DNA from: Clostridiales bacterium
Lineage (GTDB): Bacteria > Bacillota > Clostridia > Saccharofermentanales > Saccharofermentanaceae
NCBI GenBank assembly: GCA_017428545.1
Contig: JAFRQR010000020.1
Location: forward strand, 1-64,000
Length of the DNA: 64,000 nucleotides
Direction of reading: 5' to 3'
The position numbers and the translations under genes were made by a program. Position 1 is the first letter of the stretch, and every line of letters begins with the position of its first letter. The notes under the pieces were generated by a model. The model did no database searches. It was not told the DNA's origin and saw only the letters and a program-made list of their open reading frames with translations. Shown in pieces: positions 19,557 to 27,500 of the stretch.

Positions 19557-19837
19557 AAAAATCCCATGGCAACTATCCATTGCCATGGGACGAATTCGCA
19601 ACTATTTCGCACCTTCGCGGTACCACCCATGTTCGAAAAGCACTTGTCTTTCCGCACTTATCCTGCGCCTTTAATGCTGCGCCTGCATCTGCTTATTTAC
19701 GGATCTTCCGCCTTCGTCAGAACGCTCCGGTGTTGAAATTCATTTCTTCCCTCTGCGATCGTGCTCTCAGCCGGTGACACGACTCTCTTCTTCGCAGGTT
19801 TCAGGATGAAACTACTTACGCACCTTCATTGCATGGG
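19557..19837 (-). promoter_or_regulatory. T-box leader (tRNA-Phe) of pheST
   Basis: Read on the minus strand, the leader has a Stem I region with the AGAG of the kink-turn side, then GAATTTCAACACC, in which TTC (19735-19737 complement) fits the specifier position for Phe. It then has the antiterminator box GGTGGTACCGCG (about 19614-19626), and finally a terminator stem of TCCCATGGCA with TGCCATGGGA (19562-19590) followed by TTTTT. In known T-boxes uncharged tRNA pairs with specifier and antiterminator and lets transcription proceed. Position, codon and downstream genes agree. Confidence 0.93.
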
Positions 19838-19840
19838 AGA

Positions 19841-19869
19841 ATTGTACGCTTGCGCATCTGAAAAGTCAA
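19841..19869 (-). promoter_or_regulatory. Sigma-A-type promoter of the pheST T-box transcript
   Basis: On the minus strand TTGACT (19864-19869) and TACAAT (19841-19846) are separated by exactly 17 bases. Transcription would begin about 7 bases further, just ahead of the T-box Stem I. Confidence 0.8.
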
Positions 19870-19934
19870 GATTTCAGCGATATTCGCCTGAATATTTCGC
19901 GGTTTCCGCACTTATAATGGCGGAATGATAATGC

Positions 19935-20010
19935 TATACTTGCATCATCAAGTAAATTTGATGCTGCCGGATGACCGGTTGGGACGACCATTCGGCAATA
20001 TAAAAAGGAG
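19935..20010 (+). promoter_or_regulatory. Extended -10 promoter and structured leader of the 20020 lipoprotein gene
   Basis: TGCTATACT (19932-19940) fits an extended -10 element, with no good -35. The leader that follows holds GCATCA/TGATGC (about 19942-19964) and a second stem from GCCGGATG to CATTCGGC (about 19966-19998), then AAGGAGGG before the ATG. The role of the hairpins is not known. Confidence 0.45.
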
Positions 20011-20019
20011 GGTTGGGAA

Positions 20020-21480
20020 ATGAAAAAAAAGATTTCGTTGTTTTTATGCGGAGTTTTCGTGTCGGCATTCGTATTAAGCGGTTGCAACTCGAGTAAAGAC
20101 GAAACGAAAAAGACAAGAAAGAGCAGGGCAAAGAAAGAGACTGAGATCGAAGAGATCGAACCGGACGAAGATCCGGCCGTTCAGGATGATTTCACAGACG
20201 ATGATCCATCATATGACGATACCTCGTCTGATGATTACACATATGCGGATGAATCCTTCAACTTCGCGGATCATTCGTTTACTTATCTTGACGGGGATAA
20301 ACTGCAGCAGGTCGCAGACCTTTATGACACGAAAGTACCTGATCATCGAAGAGTCGAACAGGTCGTGTGTGAGGGCATTCCGGGATCAGGCTGTTACGAC
20401 GTATGGAGTGATTCTCTTTATTTTGCCTACGATTCCGTGAACGGACAGTCTTCGATCGAGATCAGAGTAGACATGTATACCGAAACGGCCTCTGTGACTT
20501 TTCAACTGTATTACGATGATGACCGCTATTACGGATGCAGCTATACGAATCAGCGTATCGACCTTAACGGATTTGAATCATTCATTGACAGCGTGATCGA
20601 AGGCGACAGAAACATCATTGAACTGTACGATGATTCGGCATTGCCGGCTCACGCCGAAGATGTCAAAAAGGATATTCCGATCGTTTATTCCAGATTGATC
20701 ACGGTTGCCGATAATGCTTTCCCTGAACTGGGATTCGGCCTTGAGGACTTAGGTATCGATTTCGGAAGCAAATACAGAAGCATTGATCCGACGGCTCCGA
20801 CAAGCCAGGAGCACTTTGCCGTAAACGAGCACGTTTTTGTCAATGGCGTCTGCAGTGACTGCGGTATGCTCTGGAACGAATACTATTATGAAGCGATCGG
20901 CATCGCAGATAACGATATGAGCGACGGATGGCGCTCCATTTACGGACAGGATTCCTCTTATATGTTTGAACCCGGTGACTACGTTCAGTTGTCATCTCAT
21001 GGTGATGACGCCGATATCTTCTTTCATCATTCGGATGACAACTGGAATGATGAAAACTGCAGGATCATGTTATATGAGCAGAACGGCAGACTTGTGTCCT
21101 ACATCAATTTCGAGATTAACGAAGGTATGTATTCTATCGAGCAGGGCTTGGTAGGTTTCAAGTTCCGTTACGACATAACGGTTTCGGCTGAACTCGGAGA
21201 ATATGATAAAGTATTCGCTTCCAAGGAAGCATTCGCCGAAAACTGTGAAATGTACCTGTTCGTCACCGATAATGACGGTGTCGGCCACGATGTCTGGGGC
21301 AGTAAGACCGATGATGAGATCAGAGCCATGTTTGACGAAGTCGATAACTGCACATACTACACGAAGGATGAGATCCTTGATATGATCTGGGAACATCTCG
21401 AAAATTACTTTAACAGCATGGACGACGGAATGGTCATGCTTGGCACAAACCTTGCCGATGCAGGGATCAATTGGAAATAA
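20020..21480 (+). CDS. Large acidic lipoprotein of unknown function
   Basis: A 486-residue protein. The signal peptide MKKKISLFLCGVFVSAFVLSGC ends in a clear lipobox (LSGC, Cys22). Next comes a basic stretch (KKTRKSRAKKE, about 31-41) and then a very acidic Asp/Glu/Thr/Tyr-rich linker to about residue 85. The mature domain is beta-rich, with a CSDCGMLW segment (about 285). I do not recognise the fold. AAGGAGGG lies nine bases before the ATG. It overlaps the flavodoxin gene by 14 bp at the 3' ends. The basic post-Cys stretch recurs in three other lipoproteins of this window. Confidence 0.8.
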   Translation: MKKKISLFLCGVFVSAFVLSGCNSSKDETKKTRKSRAKKETEIEEIEPDEDPAVQDDFTDDDPSYDDTSSDDYTYADESFNFADHSFTYLDGDKLQQVADLYDTKVPDHRRVEQVVCEGIPGSGCYDVWSDSLYFAYDSVNGQSSIEIRVDMYTETASVTFQLYYDDDRYYGCSYTNQRIDLNGFESFIDSVIEGDRNIIELYDDSALPAHAEDVKKDIPIVYSRLITVADNAFPELGFGLEDLGIDFGSKYRSIDPTAPTSQEHFAVNEHVFVNGVCSDCGMLWNEYYYEAIGIADNDMSDGWRSIYGQDSSYMFEPGDYVQLSSHGDDADIFFHHSDDNWNDENCRIMLYEQNGRLVSYINFEINEGMYSIEQGLVGFKFRYDITVSAELGEYDKVFASKEAFAENCEMYLFVTDNDGVGHDVWGSKTDDEIRAMFDEVDNCTYYTKDEILDMIWEHLENYFNSMDDGMVMLGTNLADAGINWK

Positions 21481-21958
21481 GTTCCGATTTCAGTTCCTCG
21501 ATAAAAGCACTGAGCTTGCTTCCGTTTTCGGGAGCAAGCTTTTTGCTGTTCCGATCCGCAAGGCTCACCGTGTACTTGATGGACGGGTACTTTTCGCGAA
21601 GGAACGAAAGGCACTTGTCCGCAGATCCGCCGGCAAAAGCAAACGCACCGATGACCTTTTCCGTGGAAGAAAGGTCCGAAAGAAACTGATTTAAAGCCGT
21701 GCAAGGTTTTCCCGCCCAGACAGGTGTGCCGATGACGATCGCGTCATAGGAAGATGCATCCTTCGTATAGGGCTGAAGCTCTGTGCCCTTTCCCATGGTC
21801 GCGCCGGAGCCGCCGTGGATGAACTTCATCAGGCCCTTCTTCGGGATGTCCTTGACCGGTACAAGTTCCATGATGTCAGAACCGATGGAAGAAGCGATCT
21901 TCTCTGCTGCTTCTTTCGTATTTCCTTCAAGAGAGTAATAAACGACTAATGTCTTCAT
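21467..21958 (-). CDS. Flavodoxin-like protein
   Basis: A 163-residue FMN-binding fold. MKTLVVYYSLEGNTKEAAEKIA gives the phosphate loop (SLEGNT), and IVIGTPVWAGKPCTALNQFLSDL matches the second FMN loop of flavodoxins/NAD(P)H-dependent FMN-type proteins. It probably carries electrons in anaerobic metabolism; the partner is unknown. It is the last gene of a minus-strand operon and starts one base after the argC stop. Confidence 0.88.
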   Translation of the reverse strand: MKTLVVYYSLEGNTKEAAEKIASSIGSDIMELVPVKDIPKKGLMKFIHGGSGATMGKGTELQPYTKDASSYDAIVIGTPVWAGKPCTALNQFLSDLSSTEKVIGAFAFAGGSADKCLSFLREKYPSIKYTVSLADRNSKKLAPENGSKLSAFIEELKSELISN

Positions 21959-21959
21959 G

Positions 21960-22913
21960 TTACAGATTCAGTCCCTTTGCTTCTTCGCATCCGATACGGA
22001 TGTTCATGCACTGGATCGCCGCGCCAGATGCGCCTTTACCTAAGTTATCGAACTGCGAGGAAACGACGATCCTCTCTTCGTTACCCGTGACATAGATCTT
22101 CAGTCCGTCCCAGCCGGAAAGAGAATTTCCCGCGAGAAAACCACTTGCCGCCGTTTCATCGTCTGCTTCTGCGACTTTGATGAACTTTTTCCCTGCGTAG
22201 TATTCTCGATAGAACTCGAGAAGCTCCGAAGGTGTCATTTTTTTGCTAAGCATATCTGCATAGAACTGCGAGGAAACGACCATGCCGCTATAGTAGTCAT
22301 CGATGATCGGTGAGAAAAGCGGTGTTCTGGAAAGACCCGTAATGGCTTTCATTTCCTTGAGGTGCTTGTGCTGCTGGGCAAGGGCATATTCACGTCCGGA
22401 AGAAAGTTCGGAAGGACGGTCTTCCGATTCATATACGGCGATCGTCTTTTTACCTGCTCCGGAATAACCGGAAAGAGCGAAGGCACTTACCGGATAGTCC
22501 TTCGGGATGATCCCTTGCGCAACGAGCGGATAGATCAGAGAGATAAATCCGGAAGCATAGCAGCCCGGAACCGCGATCCGGTTGCCGGTCTTAACTTTCT
22601 CAAGATGCTTATCGGAAAGTTCCGGGAAACCATATGCCCAGCCTTCTTCTGTTCTATGCGCCGTAGATGTATCGATAATGACGGTGTGATCGTTATCCGG
22701 GTCGACAAGTCCCACGGATTCTCTAGCCGCCACGTCCGGAAGGCAAAGGAATGTAATGTCCGAAGAATTGATCAGTTTTTTTCTTTCTTCCGGATCTTTT
22801 CGTAAGTCCGGATCGATCTTGATCAGTTCGATATCGTCTCTTCCCTGGAATCTTTCAAAGATCCTAAGGCCTGTGGTTCCTTCACTTCCGTCAACAAATA
22901 CTTTCTGTTTCAT
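21960..22913 (-). CDS. argC: N-acetyl-gamma-glutamyl-phosphate reductase (short type)
   Basis: A 317-residue enzyme of arginine synthesis that reduces N-acetylglutamyl phosphate with NADPH. The start MKQKVFVDGSEGTTGLRIFERF has the dinucleotide loop GSEGTTG. VPGCYASGF (about 114-122) carries the catalytic Cys, and SGYSGAGKK follows. The length fits the short (type 2) form, not the roughly 345-residue common form. No other arg gene is nearby. It lies between a cytidylate-kinase-like gene (10-bp gap) and the flavodoxin gene (1-bp gap). Confidence 0.92.
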   Translation of the reverse strand: MKQKVFVDGSEGTTGLRIFERFQGRDDIELIKIDPDLRKDPEERKKLINSSDITFLCLPDVAARESVGLVDPDNDHTVIIDTSTAHRTEEGWAYGFPELSDKHLEKVKTGNRIAVPGCYASGFISLIYPLVAQGIIPKDYPVSAFALSGYSGAGKKTIAVYESEDRPSELSSGREYALAQQHKHLKEMKAITGLSRTPLFSPIIDDYYSGMVVSSQFYADMLSKKMTPSELLEFYREYYAGKKFIKVAEADDETAASGFLAGNSLSGWDGLKIYVTGNEERIVVSSQFDNLGKGASGAAIQCMNIRIGCEEAKGLNL

Positions 22914-22923
22914 GTTATTTTCC

Positions 22924-23535
22924 TCACTTTACGCTATTTAAATATGCCACGATCGTCTCGACCGCTCCGTCGACATCCACCAGATCCGAGTGTACGCAAA
23001 GGTGATATGTCGCGCTATTGCCCCATTTCTGGTTCGTGTAATGGTTATAGTAATTGGCCCGGGCAGCATTCATGTCGTTGATATAACGCTCGAACTGCTC
23101 ATCGGTATAGTCTTTCTTTTCGATCGCGACTTTGCGCTTTCTCTTGATCTTATAAGGCATGCTGGCTGCGATGAACACATTGATGCTGCCCTCACTTCGC
23201 AAAACAAAGTCCGCGCATCGTCCGACGATGACGCACGGTCCTTTTGCCGCAAGATCCTTAATGACCTTGCACTGCTGAAGGTAGATCGCATCCGAAAAGT
23301 CCGGCGTGTATGACAGTGAAAAGAACGGCATACGGCTTCTTCCCTTTTCGGAAAGCCTGTGTGCTCCCTCTTCATTTCTTTCGATGAGTTTGGGATCGAT
23401 CCCGCCCTGCTCGGCCGCAAGCGTGATCAGCTCTCTGTCATAAAAAGGCACACCGAGACGTTCGGCAAGTTTCATGCCGATCTCATGTCCGCCGGAGCCA
23501 AACTCACGTCCGATTGTAATCACATGACTGTTCAT
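22924..23535 (-). CDS. Cytidylate kinase-like P-loop protein
   Basis: A 203-residue protein of the cytidylate-kinase-like family common in Firmicutes. MNSHVITIGREFGSGGHEIGMKLAERLGVPFYDRELI contains the P-loop GREFGSGG and the YDREL segment typical of this group. GPCVIVGRCADFVL and later Arg/Lys-rich helices follow. It is distinct from the house-keeping Cmk, and its true substrate is not established. CGGAGG precedes the ATG. It lies upstream of argC in an apparent four-gene operon. Confidence 0.85.
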   Translation of the reverse strand: MNSHVITIGREFGSGGHEIGMKLAERLGVPFYDRELITLAAEQGGIDPKLIERNEEGAHRLSEKGRSRMPFFSLSYTPDFSDAIYLQQCKVIKDLAAKGPCVIVGRCADFVLRSEGSINVFIAASMPYKIKRKRKVAIEKKDYTDEQFERYINDMNAARANYYNHYTNQKWGNSATYHLCVHSDLVDVDGAVETIVAYLNSVK

Positions 23536-23567
23536 ACGATGAACCTCCGATAGTTTATTTTAGCAGA

Positions 23568-24701
23568 TTAGCGGAAGAAGAACCATGCCGTAAGCGTCAT
23601 TACAACCAGGAATATAATGTTCATGGCAGCAAACAATGCAAGGTATTTCTTCGTGTGCCCCGGGCGAAGTGCGCGGTAGTGGCTGAACGTTATGAGGCTC
23701 GCAAGTGACGAGATCAGGGTGCCGGTTCCGCCTATGTTTACACCAAGGAGCAGTTCCCTGTAGTTATCGGTAAATCTCGAAAGCAATATCGCAGACGGCA
23801 CGTTACTGATAAACTGGCAGGATCCGATACTAACGAGAAGCGGGCTTTTCCCGAGAAGGCCGGAGACGAAATCCTGCACCGCCGGGATACGCGCCATATT
23901 TCCCGAAAAGACAAAAAACAGCGCAAATGTACAAAGAAGTCCCCAGTCGACTTCAAGGAAAGCTTTTCTGTCCGCAAAGACCAGAACGAGCGGGATCAGG
24001 ATCAAGCCCACCCAGTACGGGATCAGGCGGAATACGATCAGAAGCGAGAACGCAAATAACGCAAGATAAAGCACGGTCCTTTTGCGGTTTAAGGTCTGTC
24101 CGGAGTCATCTCTTATCACCAGAGGCGTTCTCGGAAGAAGGAAACATGCCGCCGTCAGCATCGCGATCGCAAGAAGAAACGGCGGGAACATGATACGGAC
24201 AAATTCATCCGTCGGGATGCCGTAATGCGAATACAGATACAGATTCTGCGGATTTCCGAACGGCGTGAGCATACCGCCGAGGTTGGCGGAGATATTCTGC
24301 AGGATGAAGATATAGGCCATCTTCTCCTCGTTTTTCGTAACCGAAAGGGCAAAATACCCAAGCGGCAAAAACGTGATCAGGGCCATGTCGTTGGCAATCA
24401 GCATCGACCCGATAAACGTGATGTAGACAAGTGCCAGCGTCAAAAGACGGAGATTTCCGGTCGTAACGACGATCCTCTGGGCAACGATCCCGAAGAAGCG
24501 GATATCCTTCAGCGCACAGATCACGGCCAGTGTCAGAAAAAGGCACGTCAGCGTACGAAGATCGAAGTAGCCGAGATAAGTCTTATCCGGCGGCACGAAA
24601 AAAGAGGTCGTAACCGCCAGGAGCGCGGCAATACAAACGACCGTGTTCTTCTTGAAAAAACCGATACACTTTTTACCAAAAGAAGCATTCGCCTGCTCCA
24701 C
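23568..24701 (-). CDS. SLC13/ArsB-like anion permease
   Basis: A 377-residue membrane protein with about ten hydrophobic segments. It belongs to the ion transporter superfamily: GSMLIANDMALITFLPLG and NLGGMLTPFGNPQNLYLYSHYGIP match the conserved membrane re-entrant regions of ArsB/CitM/SLC13-type permeases, and the second repeat has CQFISNVPSAILLSRFT and GVNIGGTGTLISSLASLI. The substrate (dicarboxylate, sulfate or another anion) is not predictable. The start is a GTG at 24701 with GAGGG upstream. It is first in the run with the kinase-like, argC and flavodoxin genes. Confidence 0.8.
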   Translation of the reverse strand: MEQANASFGKKCIGFFKKNTVVCIAALLAVTTSFFVPPDKTYLGYFDLRTLTCLFLTLAVICALKDIRFFGIVAQRIVVTTGNLRLLTLALVYITFIGSMLIANDMALITFLPLGYFALSVTKNEEKMAYIFILQNISANLGGMLTPFGNPQNLYLYSHYGIPTDEFVRIMFPPFLLAIAMLTAACFLLPRTPLVIRDDSGQTLNRKRTVLYLALFAFSLLIVFRLIPYWVGLILIPLVLVFADRKAFLEVDWGLLCTFALFFVFSGNMARIPAVQDFVSGLLGKSPLLVSIGSCQFISNVPSAILLSRFTDNYRELLLGVNIGGTGTLISSLASLITFSHYRALRPGHTKKYLALFAAMNIIFLVVMTLTAWFFFR

Positions 24702-24825
24702 AGTGCTTTTCCCTCAGTTCATAAAAGAATTCTTTCCGCGCCAAAAGCACCTTTCCCCGGGAAAGGACTTTTCAAACGCCCGCGATATTATAGCACCAAC
24801 TTCCCGTATAAAAAAGAGAAAGCCC

Positions 24826-24858
24826 CGGGGTGATCTTTCATCACCTCCGGGGCCGTGC
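24826..24858 (-). terminator. Intrinsic terminator after the DUF4230 gene
   Basis: GCCCCGGGGTGAT and ATCACCTCCGGGGC form a strong stem with a 5-base loop and one bulge. On the minus strand a T/C-rich tract with TTTTTT follows. It lies between the stop of the DUF4230 gene and the permease start. Confidence 0.8.
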
Positions 24859-24903
24859 GGTACGTAGTATTCGAAGATCGGAAAGCCGGCACTTTCCACT
24901 ACG

Positions 24904-25653
24904 TTATGCCGCTGTCGCCGGTTGTGCTACTTGAGCGGGTTTTTGTCCTTGATCCAAAAAGATTACCTTGTAATCGCTGTGCATCTTCACAAGCGATTCC
25001 GTGATGATCTCTTTGAGATGTTCCTTCGCCTTGTCGCAGATACCGTTGGCGATAGACGACTCGAGCCACTGGGCCTTGATCTCCGAAAGTCTGACGTTGA
25101 CTTCGTCAGCGCGGATCGGATTAAAAAGGTTGTTGTCCTGAAGGATGGTTACATTCTCCTGCGGAAGATTGTTATCGATGATCGGATCATCCGGGATGGA
25201 GATGTAGATCTCTTTTCTCTGGTTATTTACGACTGTCTTCATTTCATTGAGGTCATAGCCGATCTTGATGGTTCCGGAGTACACGATCTCGATCTTATGC
25301 TGAGTGCCCCAGATATCGATATCCGTGTACGGGATCTGCAGAGAGTCAGTTACATTCGCCGTTCCGGCGTATGTCTCGGAATATGTCATGAGCTCGGAGA
25401 TATCCGAAAGCTGAGCCATGACGTTTTCATTTGTAAGTACGATGCCGTGGAATCTCTCTTCTTCGGCAATGATCGCTTCACGTGATGTTTTATTGGAGTT
25501 TGATCCGAATGGTTTCCAGATCCCTAAAAGAGCTAACAGGGAAACGGCTCCGACGATGGTCAGAAGGATCGTTGCTCCATGAAGCAGTCTTCCGAAAAAG
25601 GATCTTCTCGGACGGACTCTCTGGCCATTTACGTATTCATAATCTCTTCTCAT
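24904..25653 (-). CDS. DUF4230 membrane-anchored protein
   Basis: A 249-residue protein with one membrane segment at about 27-47 (LLHGATILLTIVGAVSLLALLGIW). The rest is probably outside the cell: DISELMTYSETYAG, an IEIVYSGTIKIGYDL segment and ISIPDDPIIDNN fit the DUF4230 family as I know it, which is of unknown function. TAGGAGG precedes the ATG at 25653. It is a single gene with its own terminator. Confidence 0.75.
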   Translation of the reverse strand: MRRDYEYVNGQRVRPRRSFFGRLLHGATILLTIVGAVSLLALLGIWKPFGSNSNKTSREAIIAEEERFHGIVLTNENVMAQLSDISELMTYSETYAGTANVTDSLQIPYTDIDIWGTQHKIEIVYSGTIKIGYDLNEMKTVVNNQRKEIYISIPDDPIIDNNLPQENVTILQDNNLFNPIRADEVNVRLSEIKAQWLESSIANGICDKAKEHLKEIITESLVKMHSDYKVIFLDQGQKPAQVAQPATAA

Positions 25654-25807
25654 AAGTCACTTCCTCCTAATTACTTCGCGATTCTTCAAGTAGCACAATA
25701 AATTCGCGTCTCTTTTTCTTCTTCTCTTAGGAGCCCTCTTTCGCGGCTCATGTTCTCTCATATTAATGATACATTAATGAGTTCTTCGAATTCCTCTTGA
25801 TTTTTTG

Positions 25808-25866
25808 AACAATTTTCGTAAAAACTATTACGAATTGTTTGATTTGTTCTGACTATAGTTTATAAT
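25808..25866 (+). promoter_or_regulatory. Operator-like palindrome and -10 box upstream of the XRE-like regulator
   Basis: AACAATTTTCGTAA (25808-25821) and TTACGAATTGTT (25828-25839) form an inverted repeat with a 6-base centre. A TATAAT box lies at 25861-25866, so the palindrome would overlap or precede the -35 region. The gene downstream (25954) encodes a DNA-binding-type protein, which suggests autoregulation. The rest of the 300-bp gap from 25654 shows only AT-rich sequence and an ATTAATGA near-repeat. Confidence 0.45.
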
Positions 25867-25953
25867 CAACTGTGTCAAGGGATAAACGGTGCAGATTTGC
25901 GTTTAGGCACCTCTAATTTGCTTTGAAGTTCAAAATAACATTGGAGCGGGAAT

Positions 25954-26454
25954 ATGGGAAGAAAATCTACTAAAGAAAACAAGAACATCTATCAGATCAG
26001 CCGTGAAGCTCAGAACCTTACGCGCGACGCTGCTTCAGAAAAACTCCAGTACATCTCGGCGGATCGCATCGAGAAGATCGAGAACGAAAAGACCCTTCCG
26101 CATCCGGAAGAGATCCTGGCCATGGCCGACACGTACAAGAATCCTTCTCTTTGCAATTATTTCTGCTCTCACGAGTGTCCGATCGGTCAGGAATATGTTC
26201 CTGAAGTCGTTCCGAAGGAACTGTCCCAGATCACTTTGGAGATGATCGCCACACTCAATTCCATTGATAAGAATAAGAACCGTCTCATCGAGATCACCGT
26301 GGACGGCAAGATCCATGACGATGAGCTCCCGGATTTCATCGAGATCAAAAACGAGCTGGACCGCATGGCGCTGACCATCGACTCCCTGCGTCTTTGGATC
26401 GATAACGCGATCGCGGAAGGCGAACTGAAAAAGGATGACTTCAAGCAGTCCTGA
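25954..26454 (+). CDS. XRE-like helix-turn-helix protein
   Basis: A 166-residue protein. Residues about 10-65 (IYQISREAQNLTRDAASEKLQYISADRIEKIENEKTLPHPEEILAMADTY) have the five-helix pattern of Cro/XRE domains, with the turn replaced by a somewhat longer loop. CNYFCSHECPIG (about 69-80) adds three Cys that could bind metal. A helical C-terminal part follows. The start has GGAGCGGG upstream. It is single, with a palindrome in its promoter region and a bidirectional terminator after it. The targets are unknown. Confidence 0.75.
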   Translation: MGRKSTKENKNIYQISREAQNLTRDAASEKLQYISADRIEKIENEKTLPHPEEILAMADTYKNPSLCNYFCSHECPIGQEYVPEVVPKELSQITLEMIATLNSIDKNKNRLIEITVDGKIHDDELPDFIEIKNELDRMALTIDSLRLWIDNAIAEGELKKDDFKQS

Positions 26455-26490
26455 TTCCGACCGGTGCTTTTCAAAAAGGAAAACAAAAAG

Positions 26491-26520
26491 CGAGCCCGCA
26501 TGTCTCACTCATGCGGGCTC
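26491..26520. terminator. Bidirectional intrinsic terminator
   Basis: AGCCCGCATG pairs with CATGCGGGCT around a 7-base loop. CTTTCG follows on the plus strand and GCTTTTTG on the minus strand. It closes the XRE-like gene and possibly the small minus-strand ORF. Confidence 0.8.
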
Positions 26521-26673
26521 TTTCGTTGAAAGTGGAGGTGTGTGTGTTTCTTGGCAGATCCTTCTTCCCCGGAAGGTCGAATTATCTACCAGTCCGATCC
26601 GCCTGCTTAAATCCGGGAAGGTTTGCATTTCATTGTACAGACGGATCATTTGAAGCCTTTTGTCAATATCCAT
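26509..26673 (-). CDS. Possible small protein (54 residues)
   Basis: From the ATG at 26673, which has AAGGATG upstream, the frame reads MDIDKRLQMIRLYNEMQTFPDLSRRIGLVDNSTF and ends inside the loop of the terminator hairpin. The helix pattern LxxIRLYNEM followed by a short loop looks like a real small folded unit, but overlap with the terminator and the lack of a clear promoter weaken it. The remainder of the 26521-26875 gap holds nothing else I can support. Confidence 0.35.
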   Translation of the reverse strand: MDIDKRLQMIRLYNEMQTFPDLSRRIGLVDNSTFRGRRICQETHTPPLSTKEPA

Positions 26674-26814
26674 GAAGTCACATCCTTGCTTCAGTATCTT
26701 TTTCACTATTTTCTTTCCTCGGGTACTATTCTATCTTTCGGTTCATCCGAGATACATAGGAAGCACATAAAAATAGAACGTCCTATTTTCTCCTTGGAAG
26801 CAGATTAGAAATGA

Positions 26815-26842
26815 TATAATGGAAACGGGATGAAAAATCCCG
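26815..26842 (+). promoter_or_regulatory. Extended -10 promoter and small leader hairpin of the lysine-rich protein gene
   Basis: TGATATAAT (26812-26820) is a perfect extended -10 element. It is followed by CGGGAT/ATCCCG (26826-26842), a 6-bp hairpin in the leader, and then GGGAGGAAC before the ATG at 26876. Confidence 0.6.
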
Positions 26843-26875
26843 AAATACTCAACTTTTCTTGCGGGAGGAACGAAT

Positions 26876-27493
26876 ATGAAGTACGTACTTATCTCACTTT
26901 CAGAAAGCAGCAAGATCGATTTTTCCGGTTCGGAAAAACTTCTTAAGTCCGACCATCTGGTCTTCCTCTATGTGAAGGGCAAGAAAACGCTTCCTGCTTC
27001 CGTGAAAAAAGCACTGGAAGACATCAAAGCCGAGATCGAGTATTTCGAGATCGCCTCTTCTTCCGAGCTCATTGCTTCAATATCGTATCTCATCGGATAT
27101 CACACGGCAAGCAAACACGAGACCATCGTGATCACGGAAGATAAGAGTAAACTCCCCGGAAAAGTCATCAAGGATGTAAAAGTCTATAGTGCTTTTCGAT
27201 CGATAGCGGGCGCTTCTTCGAAAACACCATCGAAATCCGCAACGGCCAAAAAGTCCACTACGGCGAAGAAATCCACGACAGCGAAGAAGACAGCAGCCGC
27301 GAAAAAGGCATCTTCTACATCCTCCGCAAAAAAGACCACATCTAAGAAAACGACTACGAAAAAGACCTCCTCTTCCAAAAAGAAAAATGACGGTCTGGAT
27401 GTTTCCGATCTTCTGGAATCTCTCAAGAAGGGCGATACCAAGCAGCTCACCAAGAGCTTTTCAGATCTTACCGGCTCCCTCTTTAAAAAGTAA
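26876..27493 (+). CDS. Protein with a histone-H1-like Lys/Ala/Ser/Thr tail
   Basis: A 205-residue protein in two parts. Residues 1-110 form an alpha/beta domain (MKYVLISLSESSKIDF; DHLVFLYVKGKKTLPASVKKAL; ELIASISYLIGYHTASKHETIVITED) that resembles a PIN/NYN-like or Rossmann-like fold; I do not recognise the family. Residues about 115-170 are repeats of AKKST, AKKTA, AKKAS and KTTSKK, like the C-terminal tail of histone H1 and bacterial H1-like proteins, and should bind nucleic acid. A short helical end (VSDLLESLKKGD) follows. GGGAGGAAC precedes the start. It converges with the ABC permease gene 8 bp away. Confidence 0.75.
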   Translation: MKYVLISLSESSKIDFSGSEKLLKSDHLVFLYVKGKKTLPASVKKALEDIKAEIEYFEIASSSELIASISYLIGYHTASKHETIVITEDKSKLPGKVIKDVKVYSAFRSIAGASSKTPSKSATAKKSTTAKKSTTAKKTAAAKKASSTSSAKKTTSKKTTTKKTSSSKKKNDGLDVSDLLESLKKGDTKQLTKSFSDLTGSLFKK

Positions 27494-27500
27494 GAGCTCC

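Noticed and set aside
27184..27453. Phe/Val-rich minus-strand frame
   Set aside because: It is the reverse reading of the lysine-rich AAG/AAA tail at 26876-27493, which gives Phe/Leu codons; it is not a membrane protein.
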